Assembly: GCA_014549065.1 (NCBI GenBank)
Contig: JACDOX010000009.1
Coordinates: 10,092,468-10,156,467, forward strand
Length of the DNA: 64,000 nt
Direction: 5' to 3'
Source of the DNA: Cardinalis cardinalis
Taxonomy: Eukaryota; Chordata; Aves; Passeriformes; Cardinalidae
Shown: positions 61,949-64,000 of the stretch, piece by piece
Position numbering within the stretch: the first letter of the stretch is position 1
Layout of the letters: each line of letters starts with the position of its first letter
Translations under genes and position numbers: made by a program
The notes under the pieces: model-generated
What the model was told of the DNA's origin: nothing
Databases searched by the model: none
What the model saw: the letters and a program-made list of their open reading frames with translations, nothing else

Positions 61949-64000
61949 GTTTACTGCCACCAAGACCTCCATCTTCCATCTAGTCATTTTTAAGTCCCCN
62001 GAGTTGGCCACGAGCCTACTTCTGAGAGAGAGAGTTTTTTCACCAACATATGGCTGTGCTCAGAATGATTGCTCTGGCCTTCAGTCTGCTCATTTAAACC
62101 TAATGAGGTCCACAGAGGTGACTGTATGACTCACACAATGAAGTCATTTTTCCAATTAACATTCTGACAAATGCCTTATAAGTAGAGCTGCTTCAATAGA
62201 TTTCCACAGGTGGAAGAGAGATCGGGTATCACAAAATACTCAGTTACTTTCTTCTGATCTGAGAAATTCCATTCACTCTAGAGTATGACTGTTCACACAA
62301 CAGATGGATATTTCATGTCTGTGGAGTGTGACCCATTCCTAAATCAAGCTCTCTATCTGCAAGCCAAAGTGCTCGTGCAAGGCACAAAATTAACCTTAGT
62401 CTTGAGTAGGCACTGATAATGTTCATACTAAAAAGCCTTCCTTTTATTAGGAAGTCTTTTATTCATTATTGTGGGATNTAATGTTTGGAAATGTAAGCTG
62501 CTGACACCTAATGGAAGACTTTTAAGTAAGCAATTGAAAAGCCATTCTTCCTGTCTGCCTATGCCCTTCCATTTTAGTATTTGTGAATGTTTACTCAAAC
62601 AGCTTTTGNTGCATGAATATGAGAGGAAGAAGGGAATCACAAATCATCTAAAGAGTATTAAGTTTTTTTAATTTTTACTGGCTAAACATTTTCTGTTCTT
62701 TACACATTTAAAAAAAAAACATGAATCTGTTCAGAGAGCAAAAGCAAACTCACATGATTTAGCAAGCAGTTATGCTCTACAAATTGTGAATTGTCAAAGT
62801 AAACTGTCAGCAGATCTCCCCATGTACTGAACTTTGGTACATATACCGTTTACATATACAATGAAAACAAGAAATAAATTCATAGGGACTCAAAATCTTT
62901 NCCAGACAAATTGGAGCAGGAAAAAGTAATATAGTGCTGTTGATAATGTATGCCTCAGCTATCTCTAATTGGAAATTTTGCACTTAAAAGAATAATATTT
63001 TGACTTTCTTTGATAAAAGATTGAAATGATAAACAGTTTATTTTTCCAAATTTGACTCTGTTGAGATATATAATCAGAACTACTACTGAGTAAAATGACA
63101 ATAAATTGTGCAGAAGCTATTCAAGAGTGAAAAATAAACTACTAGAATTATTCCAAGAAACAACAAAGAATTAAACCTGTGGCTTTCTTCCTTTTCAGAT
63201 TGTTTGCTGCAACCTTTCAATAATTCTATGGTGCGTTTTTAAGTGGTAGTATTATTATTATTATATCCAGTAGTATATTCATTATCTTTTTATAATCTAT
63301 AACTTTCATTTGAGACTTTATTACAGTTATCAGGGAAGCAGGTAGTGAACCAGTTCAACCCTATGAAAAGAGACAGTGCAACCATACTTCTTCAAAGNAG
63401 ATCCCTTGTTTGGGATATCTCTTTCATATTTCTATGAATGTATAATCTCAAACTATATGGGAGCATGAGTATTAGAAGTAACATGAAGTGCAAATTTACA
63501 TTTACACTGCGTGTACACCCAAGCAGGGAAACTGTCTCAGTAGTAATATTCCTACCACCATGTACTGATATAGTTGAGTCAGGATTTGCAAAGTATGGTA
63601 GTATCTACTACTGGACCAGCTTCTACAAGAAAAAAGAATGTAGGCCTTTAAATACATATGAACTCCAGCAGATTTGAAGTAGGTGAAGGGAANTCCAAAT
63701 CTAAAAGCACTCACTTCATTTGTTGCTTTCAAAAAANAAATATGACTCATTACTAAGCTCTATAGCAATATTCAAATTAATCTGTAACTAGCCAGAATGA
63801 GGCAGCGTTGCCTAGACAGAGAATTGTACTAAGGGACTACAGTGACCAAAGAAAGGATTTCTGCATGCTCTTGCAAGCTTACCAAGTCATTTATAGACAG
63901 TTTGGATAAGGGATCATGTAAGCCAGTGAACAGTGAGCCATGGAGTCACTCGGATTTTGGTTATACTGACTGCCTTTGGAAACATGAGTCTTACCCATTG
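61949..64000. other. Non-coding stretch, no gene seen
   Basis: AT-rich sequence with a short TTA trinucleotide run at about 63250-63264. No gene, RNA or repeat family is recognised. Confidence 0.6.

Noticed and set aside
1..64000. tRNA, rRNA or snRNA genes
   Set aside because: No cloverleaf, B-box GGTTCGAATCC with matching arms, or rRNA-like stretch was seen on either strand by eye.

Overview
This window looks like intergenic or intronic DNA from a vertebrate nuclear chromosome, most likely a bird. The evidence for a bird is: (1) three degraded CR1 LINE fragments, one carrying the typical avian CR1 3' end with its terminal octamer-like repeats (35381-35803, minus strand); (2) old MIR/CORE-SINE relics (clearest at 7816-7935); (3) AT-rich sequence poor in CpG, with few interspersed repeats; (4) microsatellites of ordinary vertebrate type. 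No bacterial operon structure, rRNA, tRNA or CRISPR array was seen. A crocodile or turtle is not strictly excluded, because CR1 and MIR occur there too, but the low repeat load favours a bird.

No complete protein-coding gene can be supported. The open frames in all six frames are short and mostly overlap one another. The best coding candidate is a minus-strand exon at 25083-25370, which has a strong acceptor directly before its first codon and a poly(A) signal about 245 bases past the stop. Weaker exon-like segments are at 33575-33676 (+) and 41264-41404 (-). None could be assigned to a known family by eye.

Layout. 1-14.9 kb: AT-rich non-coding DNA with a recent 120-bp tandem duplication (2795-3039), a MIR relic and small simple repeats. 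15-22 kb: two stretches that look like conserved non-coding elements (14950-15360 and 21400-21620). 25 kb: the candidate exon. 30.5-36 kb: a 185-bp purine pentanucleotide array, a GATA array, a 20-bp tandem repeat and the best CR1 copy. 39.6-42.4 kb: a GC-richer patch with a pyrimidine tract, another MIR relic, and the strongest candidate conserved regulatory element (about 41640-42410). 45-53 kb: two CR1 pieces on the plus strand and a self-complementary TA/TG/CA tract. 57-58 kb: a 34-base A tract preceded by AATAAA, next to an isolated GC-rich island. 61.9 kb: a 32-bp tandem duplication.

The simplest overall reading is a gene desert, or a very large intron, holding scattered regulatory elements. 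I found no clear new biological system. The items most worth checking are the putative enhancer near 42 kb, the exon near 25 kb, the 57-kb A-tract and GC-island pair, and the 120-bp duplication. About 140 isolated single N bases are spread over the window. They look like masked or unresolved single positions rather than gaps.
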